Positions 23,206-37,700 of a stretch of DNA of 64,000 nt are shown here, in pieces. Numbering within the stretch: position 1 is the stretch's first letter; every line of letters begins with the position of its first letter. The position numbers and the translations under genes were made by a program. The notes under the pieces are model-generated. The model did not search any database, had not been told where the DNA came from, and was given only the letters and a program-made list of their open reading frames with translations. The DNA comes from Anseranas semipalmata (Eukaryota > Chordata > Aves > Anseriformes > Anseranatidae), in the NCBI GenBank assembly GCA_013399115.1, contig VXAA01006465.1:232707-296706 (forward strand), read 5' to 3'.

Positions 23206-26200
23206 GGAGTCTTTGATGTTGTGAGGGCTGTTTTCTTGAAGGTAAAACACTATTTGTATGGAAACAGTCTGATAGGAGATTGTAGGTGCAGCAAGCAGAC
23301 TCTCAAGGAGAGTTTCTCCCAGACAGTAGTGGCTTTAGCAGGCTGATTTTGACTGTCCACAGCGTTTGCCTGTGCCTTGCCCAAATGTGGTCTCCATGTA
23401 CGTGGGCACAGATGGGGCTGGCAGAGGTGACACATTTCTTTTAATCCTTCTAAGAAATTACAAATTAAGATGTGATTATAGAACCGTTAAAAAGGAATTA
23501 CCGCAGAGGAATTTCCAGATGGTCACGAAGAATAACTAGTGAAGAGTGAACAGCAAGGTTGAGCTATTTATCCAAATATGCTTCTTTCTTCTCTTTGTTT
23601 TCAGTTGGTAACTCCTTTCCCTTGTTCTGTCTTATAACCCATGTGATAATTTCTTTCTCAATCCAATTACGACTACCTTTCTGCCTCATTTTCTTCTCTA
23701 GTGCTGGCAATATTCTTTTAAACTGAATTCTTCAGGAAATTAAAATGTATGGGATCAGTTTGGAGGGTCTGTTCCCCACTGTACAAAATAACATTAGGAT
23801 TATCCAGCAGGTGTTAAGGCTATTTGATAGTGGATAATGGATGCTTCTGTACTGTTCCATGGACCTAGGGAAGGTTGAAAGCTTTGTTAGACCTCTGTCC
23901 ACATTGCCTTTCAGTAGTTCTGAAAATCTGGCTCCGGGATGACCCAGTAGATCATACTGTCGTAAGCAGAAAGCTCGTGACATTTCCAAAAATGCTGTCA
24001 CCTGTATTGTGGGCAGATCCTGTTCCAAACATGCATCTCTGTCATTTTTCCTTCCTTGATGTGATGCCAGCTTTTTCTTAGAAAGTTCTTGACATCACCT
24101 GTCAAAAAGTTTGTGGGCTCTGGCAGTAGACCACATTTAAGGCTGTCTCCAAACTCAGTGTTGATGGTCTAGTCTGGTGTGGCAGCAGCCTGGGGTTCCC
24201 AGCAGTGCATATGGTGTTCCTATGGAAGCACGTAGTGAATATAGACCCCCGCCTAAGGGAGAGGATCTGGACAGAAGTGTGTTTTTATTCACAGTATAAA
24301 TGTACGAAGCAAAAGATATTTGGTGATGGAAATGGTTTCTCTGTACAATTTCTAGCACTTGGCAATATTTTTTTTTTTCAGCACAAGGACTTGAATAAGA
24401 TCTTTGAACTTGTGGTGACAGTGAAGGAACTGCATTTGTAGAGAAACTGGGCCACAGAAATACTCCCTTCACAAATAAAGCAGCCTTTTTCTGGAGGTTC
24501 TTGTTTGTTATGTATCCATTCACCTGCAACTGTCTTCCAAAATGATACAGGTCTCCAAATGAATGAAATAAAATTAAAAAAAGACAACCTTTACAGTAAA
24601 GCAGAAGGATTTCCTGTAGTCAGAGCAGTATATATTTAACTACTTATTTAATGGAATATAGTTTTAGAGGAAGGGAAAAGGAAGACTCATAAGAAATGCA
24701 TACAATTCTGTGTGATAGGGTATCAGAACAAATCGCTGCTGATAACCTCCTAGGTTAATTGTTGTGCAGTGTAACCCTCTGCTTTGAATCAACACATTAC
24801 GTTTAATCTGAGAACGCACTGTGGCTGCCTGTTTGCGCTGAATCAGTGGGGCTTCAAACTGTTATTTATGGATGATTGGGTGATACTTGCTTCAGAGCCA
24901 TCTAAGTGATTTAGATACAACAGTTTAACCATTTTGCAGGATCTAATCCCTGTAGAAGTCTCTACACATTCCAGCTAATGCCTACATAATTCCTTATTCC
25001 CATCAAAGCTTGTAAATCCTTATTTGTTCTCTATGCAGTGGGTAGATTTTATTTCTAAGTGCTGAGTGCTGAACATAAGTTGCAAGAGGTCACCATGAGA
25101 TCCTGATGGAATTCATAATCTAACTAGAGGTTTCTGTATTTGATAATAGTGGCCAAATTCTGTATTTGTTCTAGATGGTCTTTTGGGACATGATACCAGG
25201 GATGGAGGAAGATGTCGGTCAAATCGGTGGGAAGATTCCTGTTGGTGTTGCTGCTTTGGCTTGGGTCAGAAATCAAAAACCTCGTGGAGCATGGGATTTG
25301 TTGCTGCTGAGGATTGGACTGGATTGCAGTTTTACTAAGGAAAATTTCCCAAGGCACTTTACAAGAACTAGATCCGCATTCCTATTGACTTTTCTTGGAA
25401 AATTAGATTTTGATACCTCTGAAAAAAGTTGCCTTTATGATCTAACTGGAGCAAGGCTGTTCTAGTCCTAAAAGGCATGCTACTAACACAGCATCAAGTT
25501 TCCCTAAAGTAAAACAATGACAAAATAATACGTTACAGCAGGGCTGCATAGATTCTTGTTCACAACTTCACTGACCAGTCACAAGACAAGGGGAACTGTA
25601 ACTTGCTCAGTGGTTCTTCACTATACACATCGCTTGTATTCAGCCTCCTTTTCCATCAGGTTTTGTGCTTCTAAATCACAACATTGTTCACAACAATTTG
25701 TTTAAGTATTCTCGCCATGGAACTCTGCAAAAGAAGCTGGCTTCTGTTCCTCTTCTAATTTTAATTTCTGAAAACGTCTCTCTTTGCAATGCCCTGTCTT
25801 TCATTTATTGCTGTATCGCTCACAGCTTTATTTTACATTGTCTCACACCTCTGCATTTGCAGTATGCCATCCACAATAATCAAGGGTGTGACTGAATTCA
25901 CATCACCTTGTAATGACAGGAGTGGGGTAACAAAGGAAGGGAGACAATGCTGCAGGCACCCTGTTCATTTAGGCAAAATGAAGTCTGTGTACACAAAATA
26001 CGGCAACCTCAGCCGTAGCAAAGCCTAAAGAAAATGCTGTTTTCCTACTCTGCAGTCAGCAAGGAACTATTACAAGAACTTCCACTACAGGGGTCAAAAT
26101 AAATCTGTGTTTCCAGATTGAGCAGTATAAGTTTTCTTTGCAGGTTCAGAGTAGCTCTCAGTCTACATCTTAGATATGAAATCTGTGCAAGGAATGTGTA

Positions 26201-29129
26201 TTAACTATTCCATCAAAATGCAGATCTCTGCTTTGCAGTCTGTGAGTCTTTCTATTGCTTCCTCTTTGTTTTCAAGGCTGGTAGCGTGCTGCTGGTTAAT
26301 ACTGGTAAAAGTTATTTCTCTTCAATTCTTCTCCATCACTGGTTGGACATGCAGCCTAAGACTACCTTATCAGCTTTAAAGCTAACATTAAGCATCCATG
26401 AAAGAAACTTATTGCCAATATAACACAGTGGTCTTTCTGTAACTCTTCTAGCTTTAGTTTGAGGAAATTCTTTCTATTATTATTTTAAAGTTAAACTATT
26501 TTTTAAACGAGGATTTAAAACAAAATATCCTTTGAACTCATAAAATCTACCTCTGTAAAAGGTGGCATGTGGTTCAAAATATATGTGGGCACAGAAGGAG
26601 TCAGCTCTGGCAATGATATGCTCTCAACAGCCCTTCCCATGCAGAATGACTAACCTGCTAAAATCATACTTATCAGCTCATACAAATGAGCAGATAGAGT
26701 TCAGTAAAATACAGGATTTTTCTGATCAATTGCCAACATTTCCATGGAAATGACAAGGATTTTGCTACTCAGGCTATTTCTGTGTATCCTTTGTGTCACA
26801 GCTACATACTCTTCTTTTCAAGCTGTACCTGTCTGAAAAATTTTACAGGCTGGAAATCATGATCTCTTGTTTGAGGAGAGTTTCTGTAAAGACTATCTGC
26901 TGATGATGATCACACCTTGGTGTACTACAGCTGTATTATTAAATCTAGATCTTAGCATTGTCTACACGTTAGGCAAGGTTTGAGGATACTTACCCATAAT
27001 AGATAATTTTGCATTACAATCTGATGGGAAAAAGGAAAAGATTGGTGGCTGGCATTCACTAGTAAAGTAGCAATATCCCTCATTTGCAATGAAAGCTGCT
27101 TTTATATATGAGTATATACAGTATTACCGGTAGTTTTCTTTTTCTACCCTGCATATTTATCCATACTTTTTTCACCTCTATTTTTGTAGAAGAGTCCTGG
27201 AAGAATTTTACTAGTACTTCTTAATTCCTCTAGAAACCAGGGTCTGAAACTTGAGGTTTAAAATTGTGGAATAGTGTAGTGTGTTGTAAGTACTGAATTT
27301 TTTTTCAGGTTGATGCTTTCAAAACATGAGTTTTTTGTTTGGGTGGATGTTTTCAAAATAAACTTTCATCTGTAGTAAAAAGTTTCCAGCAGCTGATTAT
27401 TTGTAATAAGAAAAAACCATAATTGAATTTCTGCTACTATTTTGGCCAAAATTCAAACACAGGATTTTTGCACATTTTAAAAAGCATGGCAGAAGTAATC
27501 TGCGATACATGCTGGAAAGGATGGGGCAATGAAATGCTCTCAATGAGGATCAATCAGCCAGCCAGCCCAGTAACATCCTCTGTGTCTGGCTTCCCTGCTG
27601 CATGAATACAGACACCATCCATGAAAACTGCTCCCACACCATGTTCCCAACATAAAGGGTTGCTTGTAGGCTATTTGTTGGGGTGTATGTGTGTAGCAGG
27701 TGGTGTCTGTGCATTTACATGTGTGTGTCAATGCTCTGTATGGGTGGGTATAGCCACCTCTGTATAGCCATACATTGCTGCTGCCACAGATGAATGGGCA
27801 AGAGCAGAAAATGCAGCTGGAGGGTTTCAGATGTTCCGGTCCAGTGAACCCTGGGCATTTCCCAGGTTCGCATTTTGCAGAACCCTTGCAAGGAATTCAC
27901 TCCTAATCATGCAAGATTCACCCTTGCTTTTACTTATGAGAGATCTCAGCTATGTGAGTCAAGTGTGGCTGGAAACGGTCCCAAGGGAAGCTGCAGTTGG
28001 CACTGGGGATACAGAAACGCTGTTGTGCCCTATGGCCTCTTCAATGCCTGACAGCGCTCTCCAGTTAGCTGAAGTGATGATTATGCCTTTGCCTACCTCA
28101 GGGTCAAGTATTTCTTTCGTAAGGTTAGGGACACAGCTAGCTACAAGGAGTGGGCAACCAGCCCTTGGGGCCCATGCAGCTCGCATCTGCTTCCGCCACA
28201 TTTTAGGCCATTCTGGCTAATGCCTGAGGCTACATTGCTAATCTGACTCAGAGCTGGTGCATTACAGAATTCATTACGCCGTGTAAAGATAGCCAAATTC
28301 AGCTACCTAAGGGTAGCTCTGTGGCATTGCAGTTTGCCTGTCATCCTTGTCCAGTTGCTTTGGTTGCTGACATACTGTAGGACTTTGGCATCCACATTCT
28401 GGATTAAAACACTTTTGTGACTGCTCTGATGCTCCCGGGGATCCTGGGACTGGACTTAAAAATATGTAACCTTCTTGGGAAGGAATAGATCCAGTTTACT
28501 CTTAGATATCTGAGCTCCTCGTTACATAATGCCTCCAAATTCAGCTTTGCAGGGGTGGGAATGACAGAAAATTAATACTAATGAAATAAGAAAGAGAGAA
28601 AAGACAACAGATATTTTTCATGTACGAATGTCTCTTTAGAGGAATGACCTGTAAAGAAACTGTAGAGAGTATTTGGTAATAGCTAAAACTCACTGAGCAG
28701 TCTAATACAATAAAGACGTGTTAGAAAATCAGCTATGCTACATGAGAGAGGTACAGAAAATTAACGATGCATTCCTGAATATAATAAATATTTCTTAACA
28801 GAATAGGCAGATGATGCTTCACAAGGACCAATCTTTCATTGCTTTCGTGTTTTAGTGAGAGCATAGCAACTACCTTTTGTCATGAGTAAAAAGTGCTTTC
28901 TTTGAACGTAAATGCTGGTGGTTGCATAATATGAAACTTACTGATGCATATAATGTTAGCAGAGGGCCGTCTGAGCAGAATGTACACTTTAAAATTAATC
29001 TCTGCACAGATCAGCAAGCACACGCACACTCCCATGTTGACAAGAGCAACATACTTCTTTAGGAGAAGCCAAACCTTCAAAGCCTGGCAGCTGGAGTTTC
29101 CAAGCTTGTCGTTCCGTTATTAACTCTGT
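23206..29129. other. Unique non-coding sequence
   Basis: No gene or repeat is recognised in about 6 kb. Short frames, such as 129 codons at 27831-28220 and 124 codons at 24155-24529, show no known domain. The stretch is AT-rich with a GC-richer patch around 27700-28260. Confidence 0.5.
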
Positions 29130-29205
29130 AGGCCTCAGGGAAGGGGTAATGGATGAGATGATCCCTTGGGGTGCCTTCTAGACCTACTTCGTTTGGTTTC
29201 ATGGT
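29130..29205 (+). mobile_element. Short decayed CR1 3' tail
   Basis: The sequence around 29146-29190 ('tggatgagatgatccctt' then 'ggggtgccttctagacctac') follows the common CR1 3' terminus ('ggactagatgatcc..ggtcccttccaaccctac') with several substitutions. A weak match to the terminal 'atgattc' follows near 29200. Only the last few dozen bases of the element are visible. The call rests on this short collinear match. Confidence 0.5.
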
Positions 29206-30499
29206 TCCTAACCAAGCAAGCAATAAGCAAAAATGTTTTCTGAAATGAGCAGAGGGAAGGGGATGTGTATTAATTATGCAAGATGCTTGATCCAGTTCAA
29301 AGCAATGTAGCTGGCACCAGCCAGAGTTCATCAAAGGGCGGGTGAAAGGAGCCACAAGGATGGTATTTGCTGGGGACCCCTGTGGCCCCCCACCAGTGCT
29401 GCTGGACGTATCTTGAGGATGAAAGCGTGAGACTGTAAAGAGCATGTTTGGAGGGGCAGTGATACCAAAATCACTCAAACCAAACTGGAAATACTGGGAT
29501 TTGGATCACAATGGCAGAATCTTACCGGATTTGTTTGTTGCTGACTTGTATGTTGTGGTCCTTTAGAAAGCATGGGGCTGGAGGGTGAAGGCAAGCTCCT
29601 GCTCAAAGCAACACCAGCGCTGCATCCAGCCAGGTTTGCTCAGGCCTTTGTCCAGTCAGGTCATGAAAACTGATGAGGTCTGAGATCTGGCAGCCTCTCT
29701 GGGCCTCTCTTCCTTTGCTCGACTTCTCTCACAGAGAGCACAGTTCAACCACACAAGGAGGGGAGTCATAAAACACTGTCCCTGAGTCAGGCAGATCCTT
29801 CATCTGCTCTCAGGACCGGGGTTGCCAGAGGGAGGCATGCGGGTTTACTGAGACCTGTAGGGTGAGGCAGTAGCCTCATCTCTTTGCAGGTCTTTTGGTG
29901 CTCCAGTTGTCATCTTCACTCGCCCCTTCCCACTTGTGTTGAAAAGATTTTTCTTGCATCTTCAACGGTTTCGAATAAGATCTCCACTTCCTTTTGTGGG
30001 GAGGAGGAAGGGCACCTTTGTTTTAAATAAAATCTGTCCATGTCTTTTTGCAGTGCTTTGACTAGAGGGAAGCTACAACAAAGCATTTGTGTTTTCCTCC
30101 CCTTTACCTTCTTCCAACAAATCAAGTAAGCCCTCAGTTCACATTTTTTAAACGGAACCTGAATGATCTGTAGGCATTTTTGTTATACATTGCAGAATAT
30201 CTGTAGGTTTACAAGCACAGGATGGATTTTTCCTTCTGTCTGAAAGAATTAGATGTCCTTCTCTGGTCAGATTTCTGGGAGTTTTAGACACTCATGCAAA
30301 AGATCCTGAGTAATTTAGGTGTCTGCTTTCCACTGGAAGGCACTGGGGCACAGGGTTCTTATGCTTTCAAAAATGTAACTTTCTTCAATGTGTTAAAAAT
30401 CCCAGTTGGGTTAGCTGTAGTGATAAGGCATTAAGTTGAATTGTGCCTTTTTTAAGACAGGATAGTTTTTCTCTGTGTTCTGGCAGATTTACAGTCTAG
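29206..30499. other. Unique non-coding sequence
   Basis: Nothing recognisable is present. Minus-strand frames at 29077-29478 (133 codons, overlapping the CR1 tail) and 29916-30125 have no family resemblance. Confidence 0.5.
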
Positions 30500-31700
30500 A
30501 AAAACAAGTCATTATAAGATACATTTATAAGAATAAACAGAGTTGACAAATAATGCTGGCTTTTGAAACTAGGCTGAAAGAGTATTTTTTTCTAAGGAGG
30601 TGATGATAGGTTTCAAAGATGAGCCTGTGTCACCTAATGCCTACACCATAATTCCTCCCCCAATTAGCTGGTTGTAAGGCAGTGCCATCTTTCGCTTGTC
30701 ACATTATAGGCTTTATTCAAATGAGACGCAAAGGGAAGAACAAGCTGATACTGCTGTCATTACCTGAAACAAAAAAGCCCAACCTGTCCAGCACAACCAA
30801 GCAGAATTCTATTATGTAAATCTACTTCCATATTTTGGGAACAAATGATAGGCAGGACATAAAATGGAAAAATAAATTATACTCACACAAGTAAAAGATC
30901 AGTCAGGCAACGTACTGAGATATCATTAGGGCTGATGAATCACTATTATCATTACAAAAATAACGCATAATGCTTCAAATCCAGCATCGTGGTTGACTTC
31001 TTTGCTGATGAATATTTATGCAGTTTCTTTTGTTTCTTTGTGTGTCTAACAGATGCCAAGCTAAGTTCAATAGACAAATTGCATCTCTGTGAACTGTCGC
31101 AGCCTTGTCCTTGTTTTTTCTAGCAAACTGAAGTTAAATAGCAAAATGGAATAAATAAGCAGAGGTCAAAACCTCCATCTCCCTACAAGATTCAATCAAC
31201 CGATAAATAATCTTTGGAAGTACTCTGTTCAGATCAAAGGAGGAATGAAAGTTAGGTCTCCATTATTTGAAATGAACAGGTTGCTTATCTGTACTCTGAG
31301 GATCATAAATTATTTAACCAATGTGTATGTCATAATCAAATTAGTCACTTACTTCTTCTAAATTTCTCAGTGATCCTTGTGCCTGTGCTCATTACCTGCA
31401 GTGCAGGATGGGAAGATTATTATAGATGTATGAGTTTCATTAGCAAATAAGGCTTTTAACCAAATAAAAGATTACAAGAAGGAAAATAAAAATGGTTAGA
31501 GAATAGTGTTTGTGTGGGGCAAAAGTTGAAATCACTATCATTTACTACCTGTTTCAAGTGATAATAAATCAGTTAAATTAATTCAGTGTCTTAGCAAAAT
31601 CTTGTTCCAAAGCAAACTTCTATCTTGGCATGATAGTTTTTATGGCAGGTGATTAATTTTGTGTGTGTGTGAAAGAGAGAGGGACCTCCAAATGTACATT
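30500..31700. promoter_or_regulatory. AT-rich block resembling a conserved developmental enhancer
   Basis: This stretch of about 1.2 kb is free of repeats and of long open frames. It is AT-rich but complex, and dense in TAAT/ATTA cores, including CAATTAG near 30661 and TTAAATTAATTCAG near 31573. Vertebrate conserved non-coding elements near developmental regulators look like this. A short (GT)n/(GA)n run at 31660-31681 bounds it. The call is inference from sequence texture only. Confidence 0.25.
31660..31681. repeat. Short (GT)n-(GA)n microsatellite
   Basis: About five GT units are followed by AAAG and GA units. Too short to be strongly unstable. Confidence 0.85.
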
Positions 31701-34700
31701 CCTATTGATTTGCTTTGCAAGCTTTCTGTGGAAAGGAGAATCAATGGTGCCCTGTCACCCAAACAACTCTGAAGTAGAATTTATAGATTTGGAGAAATAG
31801 CTTAATTGCTAGAATGACGCTTGCAGCTAAGCCCAGTCACTTAAACTTGTGTAATGACTGTACGTTATGCAAGTATCAGGCAAAAAAATGTGTAACAATG
31901 TATGAAAGTAACTGGAAAATAATGAGTATTTCTGGACCTCTTGTGAGGTCTTATGCTGCATTTAAGTGATACTCAAATAGAGGTACAGTCCCTGTGGTTT
32001 CTGCCTCATTCTGCCTACAACAGCCTGGAGTCTCTTAACATCTTTTGAGATACGCAGGGCTTCCTTCCCACAACTAACTTTAGCTGTAAGAAGTCAGAGT
32101 TTCCCGTTTAAAAACCACACCAGGCAGTTAGATTAAGGACTTTCTCCTGCCTCAGTACTATCCATTTCTTCCTGTCTTCATGTGGAAGGCCTCCACTTGC
32201 ACGTGGAGAACATGGGATTTGGTAGTGATTTGAATGGCTAAACGGGTGTGTGCCTTTTCAGAGGTGTTTAGCTTGCCATCACTTGACTAAATGATACATT
32301 TGTTAAGATCGGTTGCCTACTTTGATATGTAGAAACCTGCACAAAAGCTGATTCTCCCTTGTCACCTCAACTGTCCCACTGACTGGTTTTTCAATGTAGA
32401 TGGTGTCCATCAATACAATTCCCACTAGTCATTGTGGTTAGTTATGGCCCACTCTCTTCCCGGAGGTCTTGTAGGCTCTTTGTTGCAAATTCGTCAGAAA
32501 GTGACCTTGCTGATATTCAGCGGTGACAAGACTGCAACCAAGCAATGACTGATTTTTTTTATTTTTTTTTGTAAAGTAACGCAACATGAAATGTGTCATC
32601 CAGATGACTAATCAATGCAAGGCATCATATACATCCTGTGCTGAGCTTCATTCCTCTTTCTGACAAGGCCATTTTGGATCAAGTGGAAGAACCTCTTGTT
32701 CAAATCAGACCAAGATTTGAAATGTTTATCCCGAGTTGGTGTTATATACTTTCCCGCAATCCTGTAGGAAAACACTGTAGCTGCTGTACATATTCTGGCA
32801 GCTTTGCCCAAGGAATTTTAATACTTTCGTAGAAATCAGCATCTGCCATACCCACCTATAGAGAAGGTACTGAATATTGCATTGAACACCTAGTGTCTTG
32901 CTGCTTGGCCAGTGCTGGGAGGTTTTCCAGAGATGCCTTTGCTGAGGGATACAACAATGTGTAACCCCACACCATTTGCTAGCGCTCCTGAAGAGAACAT
33001 TAGGTCTGGACTTGGAAGACAATTTTTATGGAGAAATCTTCTTATGCACCTGCATGGTTCTGCCTTTGGCTGGTAGTTTTTTCAGGTGGCAATTTAAAGT
33101 CATTTGAATCCCTTGCTTGGTCAGTCTCTAATTGGATATAATGAAGCAATGCAAAACAGCTGTATGCAGTCTCTCTACCACTGCTTGATTATCTCTTGCC
33201 TCTCTGTGATAAGAACAGCATGACCTTTTCACACATGTGGGGCTCTCTATGCAGCTGCTAGTCCCACCCAACTCATCAGGCTTTACTGCTGTTTAGGCAT
33301 TGTTACATTTTTGTTCGCTCGTCCTTAGATTTACACTGCACATTTGTCTCCTAAAGTACCACATGAATGTATTGGCTTTTTAATGCAAAAAAAATACAGG
33401 GTCTGTTGGTATGTATTACACATATATACCTTTTACTAAAAATCAGCTGTGCATTAAATGGATGGTGTTTCTATTTAAAACAGCAAGCACGGTCTGAACT
33501 GAGACATACTGTGACTAGGTTGCCTAGGCAACAAAATTCCTCAAATTGGAGGTATCTGTAACAGAACATGTTTAGATAGCTTTAATTTTGGGGCATGATT
33601 TCTAAAAATCTTAATTGACTCCTTTCAAATGTACTTTATCTAGTGGTAATACTATGTTTCAAGTATCAACTAGTATGGCTTCATCTACTGTATCTCTGCT
33701 ACAAATTATAGCTATAAAGCATACAAAATAGAAGGCAAAGGTTAAAGAGTAACTTATTTCACAGTTTGGCAAGTGTTTAGATGGCTGAGCCTTGCTTCTT
33801 AGCTCTATTAATTACTGAACATTTGTTTGTGTATTTTTTCATATATACAAATCTTTTTAAAAGCATCAAAAAGTACCTTCTTCAATTCAGCTGCTACTGG
33901 GCTAACAGATACCAAAATTCTTTACCTTGTTTTTATTAGATTCTGTATTTTCTCTAATTGTTACTACAAGACTCTGCAGCACACTTACTGTCTCCGCATA
34001 ATTCAGCACCATGCAAAATGGCTCTTTTCCATCCTGGAAATAGTGTTGAACCCATTATTGAGGTATCGTAGACAGTTTTGCCTTTGACACCGGATAGGAC
34101 TTTTCCTCTTGGCAGAATGTGACTGCAGCTTCCCTTAATAACTCCTGCCCCTCACATGGATATAGAAGCAGGGTTGCAGCTTAACATGGCTTTGCAGCAA
34201 GGCTTGGGGGCTTGTTGTGGGGCAAGCTCCTGTTCTGGGGACTGTGGATGTTCGTGCAGCCACAACAGCATAGCTGTACCACTGCCAACACTGGAGTCTG
34301 CTTGTTCAGGGCTACCTCAGGCTTTGCTGTGACAGGTGGTGTTGCGGGATGTTGCTGTTGTGCCAGAATGAAGGTGGGGTTGTCTGTCCATCTACCCAAA
34401 TGGATGCTGCAGCACTGTCTAGGGGATAACCATTTCCGAGACATCAGTTTCCCAAGAGTTCAGTGCCCACAGCTGGAGGGGAAACAGCAAAAGGCTTATC
34501 TCCCATTAGTCACCTCCGAAAGTTAATTGACCAGATAGTCAGAAATACTCAATATTATGTTTCTTCTGTTGTTTCTGTAGTGTCCTGGGTCTCTCTAAAA
34601 CCAAGCTGGTCATGGCAGCACGGGGCATGCCCTGCAGACATTTGTGGCAACTGACAAATGGCTTTCAGAGGCAATTGTTTGTGTAAAGTTGTTCGTGCTC

Positions 34701-37700
34701 AGGGGATCCCTTGGGAAACTAGGTTTGCTGGCTTTCCAGAGGCTTTGAAAGGAATGAAAATTAATAGGAAGCGAGCATTCAGATCTCTTAGGAAGCAGTT
34801 TCAAAAGCACAGGCTTAATGTTTCTGTAGGCGTTTTTTCCAAAGCACTCGGGAGATCTGAGAGCACAAGGCCTCCTGCGAGGCAGCAGGACTGCACTCCT
34901 CAGTCCCGTGAGGTAGATTGTGGGCTGCCTACCCAAAGCTGGGGAGAAAGTAACTCTCCATGAGCAAGAAGTTGAGAATTTTTTCCCTTGTGTTTCCTTT
35001 CTGTCTGCTTAGATTAAACTGATCTGCACTTAAAGCAGACGTAGGTCTGAGAATCAATAGCACATAAGCAAGTGTTGCTGTCTGGATTTAGTTATTCCTT
35101 GGTCTCTGTCTGGAGCTGAGGTTAAAGGGAAGGATATAAGCTTTCATGAATCGTCAGACCTTTGGGGATAAAGAATTTGCCCTGAGGTCTGCTCTGAACA
35201 GCAAAAAACTTGTGCAGATAATAATATTCATCTTTTTTTTGCCTTTCCCTCCAAAACTGAATCTCTTGCCTCTCCCAAACTAATACTTATGTCACCAATG
35301 TTGACTGAAATTTCTCAGTGCTTTGTTTCCTGAACACTGTTTCCTGTGCATCGTTGCTTTTCAGCACTGTATTTTCCTTGGACATATGCGTAAATGGAAC
35401 AAGTAGGGGGAAGCCGTATCCTAGAGTGATGATAACTACCTGAGCACAAGTCACACTGACTTGGTTTGTGTACATTGTAGACACTGAGGGTATTTCTGAA
35501 TTGATCTTCAGTACAGAGTTCCCTTGCCCTCTCAGATAATATGTGTCCAGGAAGAGTGGTAATAAAAAAGAAATTGTTGAAGCTTGAGAATTTTTGTTTT
35601 ACACTTCTGACAACATCAGAGGTTGTGGCCAAAATGGGAAAACCAAATTACAAAAACCTTACACTCTTCCACGTTTTTCCTTCGGGAAAAGTATTTTTTA
35701 TACAACACACAGAAATAGTTGTGTGCACTTGTGTCTTCCCAAAATGGAAATGAGCTAGTTTGACAATGATTTCAGGAAATCTGGCAAAAATGACCTGTCA
35801 AACATTGCCAAAGTCCCAGTGCCAAATGCAGACAACAAAACATGGCTCATCCTCTTCTTGCTGAATACCCACGTGCTCTCCTAAGGGCAAGATCTTTCAC
35901 TCTCACTCTTATTAGGTTTCCCTGAAAATTCATACAATGTTGTTTGTTATTCTCTGCTGATGGGTTTTGGCCTTTTAAGGGTCAGCCTTGCTGCATGATT
36001 GTGAAAGCACAACTGAACTTTGTGATTCTGTATTTTTATTCTTGATTGTCCATCAACTTTTTGCATCTGAAAATCTCTGTCACTTAGACAAGAAAAAGAC
36101 ACAAGATTCAGCTTAGAAGAAATGTCATGAAAGGAGTCTGTTAGTAGGATTTCTGAGTCACTTGAAGCAAGATGTTTTGTTCCTAAGCTTTCTTTTGCAT
36201 GCACCTGTGGTCACTTACTGTGAGGAGTCCAGCTTAGATGGATGTGTGTCGCAGGTCCTGTCTTGTTATTACAGTAAACAGGACAGATGAAAAATGCATG
36301 ACTAATTGCCGATGGGATAATAAATCTCCTAATCTTTTAACAGAACCTGTTAACACAGTTGTGATCCTGTGGGTTTAACCAGTTCTGCTTGGAAAAGGGT
36401 AGAGATACAGCAGCTGGTACCAGGACTGGAGAGGGAGCTGCTGAAGAGTGGTAACTAGAAGGTCCTGTTCTGCACTAGCTATTTTAAAATAAAATGAAAT
36501 TCCTATGTAGCTTGCTTGGGGGGCACCAAGTGAAATGAGAGCTTCATCTCATGAAACTGGGTGCACAAGGAAATCAATGGAGTTCCTATTATGAATATAT
36601 ATAATAGCATAAAAACTACACAGAATAAAATGGTTATACTGGGATAGTTGAATAACTCTTTTGGGTAATTTGCTTCACCCAGTATCTAAAAGTCATCGTG
36701 TTGGGAAGAATATAACATATGTAATTTCCCCACATACTTTCTTGTGCAGATTCAGTGACTTGAAGATGATGATCCCGGTGTCAAGGTACTTCATGAATCC
36801 ATATTGCGATCACTGGTATCATCTGCAAAGTCACCTGCAGAACGACTAGGAAATGATTTCCTATGTTAAATATTTAGCCTGTAGCAATTGCCTGGGGACC
36901 ACTTCAGAAGCTTTATGGTCAACAATTGGTCAAGCTTGGCTGACTAGAGAGGTGTTTCTCCAACCTCCATATGTAGACAGTTCACCCAAGTTTGGTCTGC
37001 TCATCTGAACAGGAAGAATACTTTTGAAGCCGATTGAAATCAAGGGAAGTGTCTGTGGTTCAGTCCAGTAAATTATGGCAAATTTTCCTTGCGGGAACCC
37101 CATTCTGGACTGGGAAGCCTAACTTCAGGCAGCTAGATCTGGGAACATACGTAGTGTTCACCTGTTTGCTGAAGAGGCAAACTTGTTTCTCAAGTTTCAG
37201 GGATTTTCAATGTTTGCTCTGCATTTCTCTAAGCTGCCTTAATCTTCTGAGGGTTAATGTCACTTCATCCTGCTCTGCAGGATAGGGACAGTGCTTTACA
37301 ACCTCTCGTGCCCCTGGTGGTATCTGTCCTTTTTCTTTGCAATCATTTTTGCTTTCCTTCCCCATTTCTATGACAACTTTAGACAATGTCCCCTCTATTA
37401 TGCAGTTCAGCATAATTTTGGAAAAAAAAAAAGTTAATTTTTCAGTAGGGTCAGATGTCAGGCTTTTTAGAATGAGAACGACGATTTGGCTTGCAAGCTC
37501 ATATTGGCAAAAGAAGGGGAAAAATCCTTTTCTTGTACAAAGAGTGCACAATACAGTCTGTGATTGTGGGTGAGATGTCTCTGCCTCATGTTGTCATTTA
37601 CCCCAGCATGAAGTAAAGAAAGTAAAGGCAGGGTGACAACAGCAGAAGGGATTTGGTTACCTTTCTGGAGTACCTGCAACCTTTTAGGCAATTGCATGTA

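Noticed and set aside
37307..37322. CTCF-like site on the minus strand (CCACCAGGGGC core)
   Set aside because: It lacks one base of the core G run relative to the consensus, so it is too weak to call.
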